A stretch of 64,000 nucleotides of DNA from Flavobacteriaceae bacterium GSB9 (GTDB lineage Bacteria; Bacteroidota; Bacteroidia; Flavobacteriales; Flavobacteriaceae), in assembly GCA_022749295.1 (NCBI GenBank), contig CP062007.1, positions 2,480,001 to 2,544,000 on the forward strand, given 5' to 3'. Below the pieces are notes generated by a model. That model was not told where the DNA came from, did no database searches, and saw only the letters and a list, made by a program, of their open reading frames with translations. Position 1 is the stretch's first letter. Each line of letters starts with the position of its first letter. A program made the position numbers and the translations under genes. Below, piece after piece: positions 35,008 through 42,539 of the stretch.

Positions 35008-35751
35008 ATGAAAATTTTTAAAAACATTTTCTATACGCTTTACCGTATTTGGTTTTACGTTTTGGTAGCCCTACCCATTATTGTTTTGTTTCCTGTGCTA
35101 TTGATATCGATCTCTCGTGAGTCCTGGTATTCGTTCTTTTTTAGGCTAGCGCGATTTTGGGCAAAATTTATTTTAATAGGTATGGGTTTTATGTACCGTA
35201 TTGAACGGAATCAAACCCCTGAAATGGGCAAAAGCTATATGTTTATTGCCAACCACACCTCGATGGCCGATATCATGCTTATGCTCGTTTCGGTTAAAAA
35301 CCCATTTGTTTTTGTGGGTAAAAAGGAGCTTGCTAAAATTCCGTTGTTCGGTTTTTTTTACAAGCGTACTTGTATAATGGTCGACCGTTCTTCTGCCAAA
35401 AGCAGGCAAGCTGTTTTTTTGCGCGCTCAACGCCGATTAAAGTCTGGGTTGAGCATTTGCATTTTTCCTGAAGGTGGTGTACCCGAAGAACATATTATGC
35501 TCGACACATTTAAAGACGGAGCTTTTAGGTTGGCCATAAACCATCAAATTCCGGTAGTGCCCATCACATTTGCAGACAATAAAAAACGCTTTTCCTATAC
35601 GTTTTTTAGCGGTGGGCCAGGAAGAATGCGTGTTAAAATACATGAATTTTTAAAAACCGATGGTCTATCTATCGAACGTACTAAGTTTTTGAATGACAAG
35701 TCAAGAAACATTATTTTAAATCAGCTTCAAAAATTTAATGGGGTGCAATAA
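35008..35751 (+). CDS. plsC: 1-acyl-sn-glycerol-3-phosphate acyltransferase
   Basis: This PlsC-type membrane acyltransferase has NHTSMAD (catalytic NHx4D), the middle block GKKELAKIPLFG, FPEGG and the C-terminal IPVVPITF. N-terminal hydrophobic helices lie at about 10-35 and 45-60. It acylates lysophosphatidate in phospholipid synthesis. The frame can be read from a TTG at 34999, but the ATG at 35008 (MKIFKNIFYTLYR) is the better start, because a TATTTTTG -7-like box at 34994-35001 overlaps the TTG. If that box is used, the message is almost leaderless. Confidence 0.92.
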   Translation: MKIFKNIFYTLYRIWFYVLVALPIIVLFPVLLISISRESWYSFFFRLARFWAKFILIGMGFMYRIERNQTPEMGKSYMFIANHTSMADIMLMLVSVKNPFVFVGKKELAKIPLFGFFYKRTCIMVDRSSAKSRQAVFLRAQRRLKSGLSICIFPEGGVPEEHIMLDTFKDGAFRLAINHQIPVVPITFADNKKRFSYTFFSGGPGRMRVKIHEFLKTDGLSIERTKFLNDKSRNIILNQLQKFNGVQ

Positions 35752-35752
35752 A

Positions 35753-35783
35753 AAAAACTGCTCAGGATAAAGAGCAGTTTTTA
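35753..35783. terminator. Bidirectional terminator between plsC and the anti-sigma/barrel gene
   Basis: The stem AAACTGCTC (35755-35763) pairs with GAGCAGTTT (35772-35780), with an 8-nt loop. A-rich and T-rich flanks on the two sides allow termination from either direction. Confidence 0.85.
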
Positions 35784-35822
35784 CTTTCTAAAATACGAAA
35801 TCAACAAGGTATATAACCTAAC

Positions 35823-37352
35823 CTAAAATTTTATCGCGAAACCAGTATAAACACCAATAAAGAACGGTGTAAAATTACCAGACGTATTGTTAAATGTGTT
35901 AAACTGGTATTTAAACATAGGTTCTAAATTCAAATCGAAGGTTTTAGAAACTTCATAATTTAAACCCAGCCCAAAGTTAGCACTATAGCTTATTTTATTA
36001 ATGTTATTGGCTTCGCCCAAAAAAACGCGTGGTCCATTTTCTGCTTTTGAGTAGACTTCATTGTTGTCTAAAAAGAACGAACTAAAACCGCCAATAACGT
36101 TAACACCAAATTTTTTGTCCGATAGTGTATATTGTATTTCCAAAGGCACTTCAATGTAACCAAAGGCTTGATTTATGGTGGTGTTTGAGGATAATAATGT
36201 TTGAGGTAAATCTTTAGCATCTATTGATTCTGAACTTACAACCGAATACCCTGAAGTATTTCCAGAGTTTATATTTTGCAAAGCACTATTATTGGAGCTT
36301 AATCCAACAGATTGGTACAAAATGATATCGTTTGTGTTATAGCCTAAATTAACCTTATTAATACCCGACCGTATTTTGATTTTGTTATTTACGGCATAAC
36401 TGGCCGCAATACCGTAGCTCATATTAACCTCACCGGTTTTAGAGTTACTGCTAAATTGTGGGTCTATCGACGATCCTTCGCCGAGCGTATTAAAATAAAC
36501 AGGAGCGGCATTGGGTGCAATGCTCCAACGGTTTTGCTTGTTGGTTATTTCTTCTTTTAAGAGGTCTTTGTTGTTTTCGAGTGCTTCCTCGATAGTTATA
36601 GGGTTGCTGTTTTGATTATCAGAAACCTCTTCGCTAGTTGATGTCTCTTTGGTTTTGACCAATTCGGTATGTTGTTTTCCTGAAGCCTTTATGAGTTTTT
36701 GGGTTTCTTCTTTGTCGATTAATACAGCGCTGTTCGTGTTATCGGTTTCGTTATTTGCGGCAACCTTAGTGTTTTGCCTATTACTTTGGTTGTAATGAAT
36801 TGCGTTATTGTTGTTTTCTTTGGAACGTTTAGCCAATGCAACGTGCGCATCTGAATTAGAGGGCTTGGTGGTGTTGCTTCCCTTATAAGTATTGATTGGG
36901 GAATGATTGCTATTAGTTTTATCTGAATCTGAAGTCGGCGTTTGAGCTATAGAAGTCACTTCAGAAGATGTAAAATTTACGTTATTATTTTTCTTTTGAT
37001 GTAAATGGTCATCAGTTGCAGTGTTTTCAGCGGCTACAGCTTCAATATTTTGGTTGTTTGAGGTGTTCGATGGGTTGTTAGGATTGGTTTTTCTAGTACT
37101 TTCTGAGTCGACCACCTGTGGATTGGAAGTTTCGTTATTGGAGTTGTTTATATACAATCCACCAATCGTTAAAAAGAGCAAAAGTAGTGCTGCTACACCG
37201 GCATAACGCCACCACAATGGAATAACACGTCGCTTTTTCTTTTTATGATTGAGCTTTGATTCGATGTTTTTCCAAACAGCATCGCTTGGCTGGGATTCAA
37301 AATCTTTGAAACCTTCTTGAAATAATCGGTCTATGTGTTTTTTTTCACTCAT
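35823..37352 (-). CDS. Anti-sigma-like protein fused to an outer-membrane beta-barrel
   Basis: This 509-residue protein has three parts. Residues 1-46 are cytoplasmic and charged (IDRLFQEGFKDFESQPSDAVW is like the N-termini of Bacteroidota anti-sigma factors). One membrane helix lies at about 48-68 (RYAGVAALLLLFLTIGGLYI). A long Asn/Ser/Thr-rich linker runs to about 270. The last 235 residues look like a PorT-type beta-barrel ending in aromatic Phe (VYTGFAIKF). It could span from cytoplasm to outer membrane, comparable to the dual-membrane-spanning anti-sigma factors reported in Bacteroides. Its ATG overlaps the ECF sigma stop (TAATG), which supports the pairing. Confidence 0.8.
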   Translation of the reverse strand: MSEKKHIDRLFQEGFKDFESQPSDAVWKNIESKLNHKKKKRRVIPLWWRYAGVAALLLLFLTIGGLYINNSNNETSNPQVVDSESTRKTNPNNPSNTSNNQNIEAVAAENTATDDHLHQKKNNNVNFTSSEVTSIAQTPTSDSDKTNSNHSPINTYKGSNTTKPSNSDAHVALAKRSKENNNNAIHYNQSNRQNTKVAANNETDNTNSAVLIDKEETQKLIKASGKQHTELVKTKETSTSEEVSDNQNSNPITIEEALENNKDLLKEEITNKQNRWSIAPNAAPVYFNTLGEGSSIDPQFSSNSKTGEVNMSYGIAASYAVNNKIKIRSGINKVNLGYNTNDIILYQSVGLSSNNSALQNINSGNTSGYSVVSSESIDAKDLPQTLLSSNTTINQAFGYIEVPLEIQYTLSDKKFGVNVIGGFSSFFLDNNEVYSKAENGPRVFLGEANNINKISYSANFGLGLNYEVSKTFDLNLEPMFKYQFNTFNNTSGNFTPFFIGVYTGFAIKF

Positions 37353-37903
37353 TACAATAATTGTGAACGATGTATTGTTTTGCTGTCTTCTATAGTTTGC
37401 TTCAAAATCTGTCGGGCGCGTGCCAAATTTGATTTTGAGGTTCCTACTGATATTTCCAGCATGTTTGCTATATCTTTATGTGAATAGCCATCTAACACGT
37501 AAAGGTTAAAAACCAACCGGTAACGGTCTGGCAATTCTTGAATTATTTTTAATAAATAATCAATAGAGACACTGTCTTCATCAACTTCAACTTCTGTGTC
37601 TTCAATTTTGTCCTCGTTAATGATGTCAAAAACCTTTTCGTTTCTATAACGTTGCAACACGGTATTTACCGTTATGCGCTTCATCCATCCTTCAAAAGAG
37701 CCTTTATGCTTGTACTGTTCAATTTTTTCGAAAATTGTTAAAAAGGCATCTTGCAAATTGTCTTCAGCTTCGGCATAGTTTCTCGAATACTTCAGGCATA
37801 CCGCGAACAACTTGTTGGAATACAACTTATATAATTCACTTTGAGCTTGAGTACTTTCAATTTTACAATTTTCTATGAGTTGGTCTAAACTCAAATTAAA
37901 CAT
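37352..37903 (-). CDS. ECF-family RNA polymerase sigma factor
   Basis: This 183-residue sigma-70 has region 2 (AEDNLQDAFLTIFEKIEQYKHKGSFEGWMKRITVNTVLQRYR) and region 4 (LPDRYRLVFNLYVLDGYSHKDIANMLEISVGTSKSNLARARQIL) and no other domain, as in ECF factors. It lies between a small lipoprotein gene (22 bp upstream) and the anti-sigma/barrel gene (1-bp overlap). An ECF-type promoter sequence (GCAACCTTTT-N10-GTATCTA) before the lipoprotein gene suggests autoregulation of the whole set. Confidence 0.93.
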   Translation of the reverse strand: MFNLSLDQLIENCKIESTQAQSELYKLYSNKLFAVCLKYSRNYAEAEDNLQDAFLTIFEKIEQYKHKGSFEGWMKRITVNTVLQRYRNEKVFDIINEDKIEDTEVEVDEDSVSIDYLLKIIQELPDRYRLVFNLYVLDGYSHKDIANMLEISVGTSKSNLARARQILKQTIEDSKTIHRSQLL

Positions 37904-37925
37904 GTATTAATTAAAACTTGTTTTT

Positions 37926-38336
37926 TTACTCAACAACCGGAACTTCAATAGTTAAATATTGAGATTCATCATTTTCATTTTTGCCTTGCCAAAATTTAAA
38001 AATATAAGAACCGTTACAGGTTACTTTAAAATTAAAAGTGGCGTCGGTTAATGCGTCTTCAAGGGTTTCGCAGTTGCTACTGTCAAACACATAGTTTATA
38101 GGGGCTACCGTACGTTGATTGTTTTCCTTTTGGTAGTAGAATTCCTTAAAACCATGGCAGGTAGATGGTCTGTAATACGATACTGTAATGGGGTAGGTTT
38201 CGCCCATTACAAACTCTTCAGGAATGTCTACGATTTCAACTGGTAAAACCTCAAAACTATAACTTGTGCCGTCGTCTTCAACACTACATGAAAAGACAAG
38301 CAACAGTGCCAAACAAAGTAAAGCAAATTTTTTCAT
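37926..38336 (-). CDS. Small lipoprotein of the ECF sigma operon
   Basis: From the ATG at 38336 the product is 136 residues: MKKFALLCLALLLVFSC is a lipoprotein signal (Cys17), and the rest is beta-rich with four further Cys residues (STCHGF, SSNCETL, VTCNGS) and a C-terminal IEVPVVE. The frame extends upstream to 38363, but that adds nine residues before the signal and is unlikely. I do not recognise the family. As the first gene of the sigma/anti-sigma operon it may be a target or accessory sensor at the outer membrane. Confidence 0.75.
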   Translation of the reverse strand: MKKFALLCLALLLVFSCSVEDDGTSYSFEVLPVEIVDIPEEFVMGETYPITVSYYRPSTCHGFKEFYYQKENNQRTVAPINYVFDSSNCETLEDALTDATFNFKVTCNGSYIFKFWQGKNENDESQYLTIEVPVVE

Positions 38337-38372
38337 AGCGGATAAATTTAGGGTTAAATACATGTTTATATC

Positions 38373-38402
38373 ATGTAGATACCTAATTTATGAAAAGGTT
38401 GC
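38373..38402 (-). promoter_or_regulatory. ECF-type promoter of the lipoprotein/sigma/anti-sigma operon
   Basis: On the minus strand GCAACCTTTT (38393-38402), spacer of 10 bp, then GTATCTACAT (38373-38382). The AAC of the first block and the TCTA of the second resemble ECF -35 and -10 elements. The same pair with the same spacing occurs at 39591-39620. The leader to the lipoprotein ATG would be about 30 nt. Confidence 0.6.
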
Positions 38403-38456
38403 GTACAAATGATGCTTTTTTGTTGTGATTATTTAAAAAAAATGGTTTAAAAATAA

Positions 38457-38482
38457 AAAACCCCGCAAGTGCGGGATTTTTA
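38457..38482 (-). terminator. Terminator after recA
   Basis: CCCGC (38462-38466) and GCGGG (38471-38475) with AT pairs extending the stem. On the minus strand it is followed by a T-run. It isolates recA from the downstream sigma operon. Confidence 0.85.
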
Positions 38483-38484
38483 TA

Positions 38485-39486
38485 TTATTTTTCTGAAACG
38501 GCTTTTCTAACCTTTTCTTCCAGCTCGTCCATAAGTTCTGGATTGTCTTTTATTAAAGCTTTTACGGCATCGCGCCCTTGGCCCAATTTAGTTTCGCCAT
38601 AACTAAACCAAGACCCGCTTTTCTTTACAATGTCGTAATCTACGGCAAGATCTAAAATTTCACCCACTTTGCTAACACCTTCACCGTACATAATATCAAA
38701 CTCGGCTGTTTTAAAAGGCGGTGCCACTTTATTCTTAACCACTTTTACACGGGTTTTGTTACCTGCCACATCGCCGCTGGTTTCTTTAATTTGTGTTGAA
38801 CGACGAATATCCAAACGTACCGAAGCATAAAATTTTAAGGCATTACCACCAGTTGTTGTCTCGGGGTTACCAAACATAACGCCTATTTTTTCACGTAATT
38901 GGTTAATAAATATTACGGTGCAGTGCGTTTTGCTTATCGAGGCTGTTAATTTTCTTAGGGCTTGTGACATGAGTCGCGCGTGTAGCCCCATTTTTGAGTC
39001 GCCCATTTCGCCTTCAATTTCACTTTTTGGTGTTAAAGCGGCAACAGAATCGACTACAACAATATCAATAGCTCCTGAGCGAATAAGGTTATCGGCAATT
39101 TCCAGAGCCTGCTCGCCGTTATCGGGTTGCGAAATAATTAGATTTTCTATATCGATACCAAGTTTTTCGGCATAAAACCTATCGAAAGCATGCTCGGCAT
39201 CAATGAAAGCGGCAATACCTCCCGCTTTTTGAGCTTCTGCAATGGCATGCAATGTTAAGGTGGTTTTACCCGAAGATTCTGGACCATAGATTTCAATAAC
39301 ACGGCCACGTGGATATCCACCAACGCCTAAGGCTATATCTAAGCCTAACGAGCCCGAAGGGATAGCGTCTACATCTTGTACGGCGGCATCGCTCATTTTC
39401 ATTACGGTGCCTTTTCCGTAGGCTTTGTCTAATTTATCTAGGGTAAGTTTTAATGCTTTTAATTTAGCTTCTTTTTCGCTGCTCAT
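38485..39486 (-). CDS. recA: Recombinase RecA
   Basis: This 333-residue recombinase starts at the ATG at 39486 ([29 protein letters not shown]); a TTG two codons earlier is unlikely. It has Walker [10 protein letters not shown], Walker B region [12 protein letters not shown], the L2 loop [17 protein letters not shown] and the C-terminal acidic-basic tail. It drives homologous pairing and SOS induction. The short C-terminus is common in Bacteroidota. It is monocistronic, with a terminator at 38457-38482. Confidence 0.98.
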   Translation of the reverse strand: MSSEKEAKLKALKLTLDKLDKAYGKGTVMKMSDAAVQDVDAIPSGSLGLDIALGVGGYPRGRVIEIYGPESSGKTTLTLHAIAEAQKAGGIAAFIDAEHAFDRFYAEKLGIDIENLIISQPDNGEQALEIADNLIRSGAIDIVVVDSVAALTPKSEIEGEMGDSKMGLHARLMSQALRKLTASISKTHCTVIFINQLREKIGVMFGNPETTTGGNALKFYASVRLDIRRSTQIKETSGDVAGNKTRVKVVKNKVAPPFKTAEFDIMYGEGVSKVGEILDLAVDYDIVKKSGSWFSYGETKLGQGRDAVKALIKDNPELMDELEEKVRKAVSEK

Positions 39487-39590
39487 CGTCAATATTTTTT
39501 CTGAAATTATGCTTGCTAAAGTACTACAACTTTTGGCATATCACAATAATAGTTTTCAACATAAATTTTTAAAAAAGAGAATATTATTAC

Positions 39591-39620
39591 GCAACCTTTT
39601 TTCGGGAATCGCATCTAATG
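39591..39620 (+). promoter_or_regulatory. Second ECF-type promoter, facing the recA-trhO gap
   Basis: GCAACCTTTT (39591-39600), a 10-bp spacer, then GCATCTAATG (39611-39620). This matches the sigma operon promoter at 38373-38402 in both blocks and in spacing. No annotated gene follows before the terminator at 39696-39726. Confidence 0.55.
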
Positions 39621-39726
39621 CTTGAAGATGAAAAATTTTGCTATCAAATTTACCAATGAGTTTTTGAAGATAGACTAACTCAAACTCAATTAAAGGCACT
39701 TAAGCACTAGGCTTAGGTGCTTTTTT
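39621..39726 (+). ncRNA. Predicted ~105-nt small RNA or leader transcript between recA and trhO
   Basis: The stretch starts right after an ECF-type promoter and ends at a clean intrinsic terminator. It carries a repeated TTGAAGAT (39622-39629 and 39665-39672) and one tiny frame, 39628-39678, that would encode the 16-residue peptide MKNFAIKFTNEFLKID. It could be a regulatory RNA, a microprotein mRNA, or an attenuated leader for trhO. This is predicted from signals only; no expression evidence is available. It accounts for part of the 339-bp gene-free stretch 39487-39825. Confidence 0.4.
39696..39726 (+). terminator. Orphan intrinsic terminator upstream of trhO
   Basis: GCACTTAAGC (39696-39705) pairs with GCTTAGGTGC (39711-39720) with one G-T wobble, loop of 5 nt, then TTTTTT. 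No gene on this strand lies upstream for more than 5 kb, so it must end a non-annotated transcript or attenuate one. Confidence 0.8.
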
Positions 39727-39759
39727 GTTAATTACAATAGATACTTCTTCTTAAAATTG

Positions 39760-39767
39760 TACCTTTG
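39760..39767 (+). promoter_or_regulatory. Candidate -7 element of the trhO operon
   Basis: TACCTTTG matches the housekeeping -7 box. It lies after the orphan terminator and gives a leader of about 55 nt that contains a CCGCATTATGCGG hairpin near 39788-39800. No -33 TTG at the usual distance. Confidence 0.5.
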
Positions 39768-39825
39768 CGCCCTAAATATTTCTTTGTTCCGCATTATGCG
39801 GCTTTAACCTTAAAATTAGTATAGC

Positions 39826-40905
39826 ATGCAACTGTACAATACGTTAAGCGCTAAAGAGAGAGCAGAATTAATCGAAAAAGCTGGAAAAGACCGATTAACG
39901 CTTTCTTTCTATCAGTACGCAAAAATTAAAAATCCACAAGAATTTAGAGACCAGCTGTTTGTTGTCTGGAATAAGTTAGACGTTTTAGGTCGTATTTATG
40001 TGGCCACAGAAGGTATTAACGGTCAGTTATCGCTTCCTGCCGATAGGTTTAACGAATTTAAGGCACACTTAGATACCATAGATTTTTTAAAGGACATTCG
40101 ATTAAATATTGCTGTAGAGCAGGATAACATGTCGTTTTTAAAATTGAAGGTTAAGGTGCGCAACAAAATTGTGGCCGATGGTCTAAACGACGACACCTTT
40201 GATGTGACGAATAAGGGCATTCACGTTGGTGCCGAAAAGTTCAACCAACTTATTGATGACGAAAAAACGGTTTTGGTCGATATGCGCAACCACTACGAAA
40301 GTGAAATAGGGCATTTTAAAAATGCCGTAACGCCCGATGTCGATACCTTTCGCGAGTCGTTGGATATTATAGAAGAAGATTTAAAAGAACACAAAGAAGA
40401 CAAAAATCTGGTCATGTATTGTACCGGCGGTATCCGTTGTGAAAAGGCGAGCGCCTATTTTAAACACAAGGGCTTTAAAAATGTGTTTCAGTTAGAAGGC
40501 GGTATTATTGAATACACACGACAGGTAAAAGAAAGCAATCTTGAAAACAAGTTTCTAGGAAAGAACTTTGTTTTTGATGAGCGTAGGGCCGAAAAGATTA
40601 GTGATGATGTTATTGCACAATGTCACCAATGTGGTGCGCCTTTCGATGTACATACCAATTGTGCCAATGATGCGTGTCACCTACTTTTTATACAGTGCGA
40701 TAAATGCAAGGAAGAAATGAACAATTGCTGTTCAAACAACTGTAAAGAAATACACGCTTTACCATTCGAAGAGCAAAAAGCCCTCAGAAAAGGCCAGGGC
40801 AATAGCAACGATATCTTTAAAAAAGGCCGAGCAGACCATTTGCCTTACAAAAAGGATTTAAGAAACATCTTTGAAACCTTAAAAGTCGACAAAATCAAAT
40901 CCTAA
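39826..40905 (+). CDS. trhO: tRNA uridine(34) hydroxylase (rhodanese family)
   Basis: This 359-residue protein has an N-terminal acylphosphatase-like domain (KIKNPQEFRDQLFVVWNKLDVLGRIYVATEGING), a rhodanese domain with active-site loop YCTGGIRCEKA and a C-terminal Cys-rich zinc-type region (CHQCGAPFDVHTNC, CNDKC-like pairs). These are the features of YceA/TrhO, which uses oxygen to form 5-hydroxyuridine at tRNA position 34. The next gene, 3 bp downstream, encodes the oxygen-independent counterpart TrhP. Confidence 0.92.
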   Translation: MQLYNTLSAKERAELIEKAGKDRLTLSFYQYAKIKNPQEFRDQLFVVWNKLDVLGRIYVATEGINGQLSLPADRFNEFKAHLDTIDFLKDIRLNIAVEQDNMSFLKLKVKVRNKIVADGLNDDTFDVTNKGIHVGAEKFNQLIDDEKTVLVDMRNHYESEIGHFKNAVTPDVDTFRESLDIIEEDLKEHKEDKNLVMYCTGGIRCEKASAYFKHKGFKNVFQLEGGIIEYTRQVKESNLENKFLGKNFVFDERRAEKISDDVIAQCHQCGAPFDVHTNCANDACHLLFIQCDKCKEEMNNCCSNNCKEIHALPFEEQKALRKGQGNSNDIFKKGRADHLPYKKDLRNIFETLKVDKIKS

Positions 40906-40908
40906 GTC

Positions 40909-42153
40909 ATGCAAAAGATAGAATTAATGGCGCCTGCTGGTAATTTTGAATCTTTGCAGGCTGCTTTAGACAATGGTGCAGATTCCATTTATTTTGGTGT
41001 AGAACAGTTGAATATGCGAGCCAGGGCCTCTATCAATTTCACTTTAGAAGACTTGTCCGAAATTGCTAAACGCTGCCAAGCCAAAAACGTAAGAACGTAT
41101 TTAACACTGAATACTATTATTTACGATCACGATTTATCGATTGTTAAAACCTTGATTAAAAAAGCAAAAGACGCCAATATAACGGCAGTTATTGCTATGG
41201 ATCAAGCCGTAATTATGGCGGCCCGTGAAGCAGGCATGGAAGTCCATATTTCTACTCAAATTAACATCACAAACATTGAAACGGTTAAGTTTTATGCCAT
41301 GTTTGCCGATACGATGGTGTTGAGTCGTGAGTTGAGTTTGCGCCAAGTAAAAAAGATTACCGAACAAATAGAAAAGGAACAGGTTAAAGGGCCTTCGGGT
41401 AAATTGGTAGAAATTGAAATATTTGGGCATGGGGCGCTGTGCATGGCGGTTTCTGGAAAATGTTATTTGAGTTTGCATTCCCAAAACTCGTCGGCCAACA
41501 GAGGTGCTTGCAAACAAAACTGTCGAAAAAAATATACGGTTATAGATCAAGAAACGGGTTTTGAAATGGAGTTGGATAATGAGTACATTATGTCTCCTAA
41601 AGATTTATGCACCATCGATTTTTTAGATGAGGTAGCCGATGCCGGAATTAAAGTCTTGAAGATTGAAGGTCGTGGACGAGCACCAGAATACGTGGCTAAA
41701 GTCATTAAATGTTACCGCGAAGCTATAAACAGTCTCGAAAATGGCACTTACAGCAAAGACGAAGTGATTACTTGGATGCAAACCTTGGAAACCGTTTACA
41801 ATCGTGGCTTTTGGAGCGGGTATTATTTAGGTCAGAAACTGGGCGAATGGAGTAAAGGCTCGGGGTCGCATGCCACGCAAAAGAAAGTCTATATAGGTAA
41901 GGGTGTACATTTTTTTCCGAAAGCAAAAGTGGGCGAATTTAAAATTGAAGCCTATAATATTAACGTTGGCGATACCGTTTTAGTTACGGGGCCAACAACG
42001 GGAGCTAAAGAACTCGTGGTGGAAGCTATGATGGTGAACGACGAAAAAAACAACCAAGGTGTTAAAGGTGATTCCGTAACCTTAAAGCTGCCCTTTAGGA
42101 TTAGGCAATCCGATAAACTTTATAAAATTGTAGAACATAAAGTGGAAACCTAA
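40909..42153 (+). CDS. U32 family tRNA hydroxylation protein (TrhP-like)
   Basis: This 414-residue U32 family protein has the N-terminal TIM-barrel-like start IELMAPAGNFESLQAALDNGADSIYFGV and conserved Cys in CMAVSGKCYLS and RGACKQNC, which hold a 4Fe-4S cluster in this family. The family is often labelled collagenase-like protease, but its E. coli and B. subtilis members of this length (YegQ, YrrN/YrrO; TrhP) form 5-hydroxyuridine in tRNA using prephenate. The gene begins 3 bp after trhO and shares its last base with the ferredoxin gene, so the three form one operon. Confidence 0.87.
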   Translation: MQKIELMAPAGNFESLQAALDNGADSIYFGVEQLNMRARASINFTLEDLSEIAKRCQAKNVRTYLTLNTIIYDHDLSIVKTLIKKAKDANITAVIAMDQAVIMAAREAGMEVHISTQINITNIETVKFYAMFADTMVLSRELSLRQVKKITEQIEKEQVKGPSGKLVEIEIFGHGALCMAVSGKCYLSLHSQNSSANRGACKQNCRKKYTVIDQETGFEMELDNEYIMSPKDLCTIDFLDEVADAGIKVLKIEGRGRAPEYVAKVIKCYREAINSLENGTYSKDEVITWMQTLETVYNRGFWSGYYLGQKLGEWSKGSGSHATQKKVYIGKGVHFFPKAKVGEFKIEAYNINVGDTVLVTGPTTGAKELVVEAMMVNDEKNNQGVKGDSVTLKLPFRIRQSDKLYKIVEHKVET

Positions 42154-42383
42154 TGGTAATCATTACATTGCAACGAAAAAAGTGCATTGGTTGTAATTAC
42201 TGTGTAGAACTGGCTCCAAACCAGTTTCAAATGTCTAAAAAGGACGGGAAATCGGTGTTGCTGCATTCCAAGGAAAAAAAGGGTTTTTTCACTTTAAAAT
42301 CTAACGACGCGTTAATTTTTGACGATTGCGATAACGCTGCTAAAGCCTGTCCGGTTAAGATTATTTCGGTTAAACAAACTTAA
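42153..42383 (+). CDS. 4Fe-4S single-cluster ferredoxin
   Basis: This 76-residue protein has C12-x2-C15-x2-C18 (CIGCNYC) and a fourth ligand in KACPV, enough for one 4Fe-4S cluster; the middle is a short insert with basic and acidic turns. It resembles the small ferredoxins of the Fer4_13/15 kind. Its ATG shares one base with the TrhP-like gene's stop, so it is the natural candidate for electron donor to that iron-sulfur enzyme. Confidence 0.88.
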   Translation: MVIITLQRKKCIGCNYCVELAPNQFQMSKKDGKSVLLHSKEKKGFFTLKSNDALIFDDCDNAAKACPVKIISVKQT

Positions 42384-42539
42384 AACTGTTAAATCTAGCC
42401 CTAAGCGTCAATGATATCCAGATTATTATCAGCTTCTTTTTTAAGTACTGCAAATAATCATATATTTACAAATCTAAAACACAATGTTAACCATCATTCG
42501 TAATAATCTAATTATTAGCGAATTCAATATATAAAACAT

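Noticed and set aside
40909-42153. U32 peptidase as a collagenase virulence factor
   Set aside because: The family label is historical; the four-Cys iron-sulfur pattern and the trhO neighbour point to tRNA modification.
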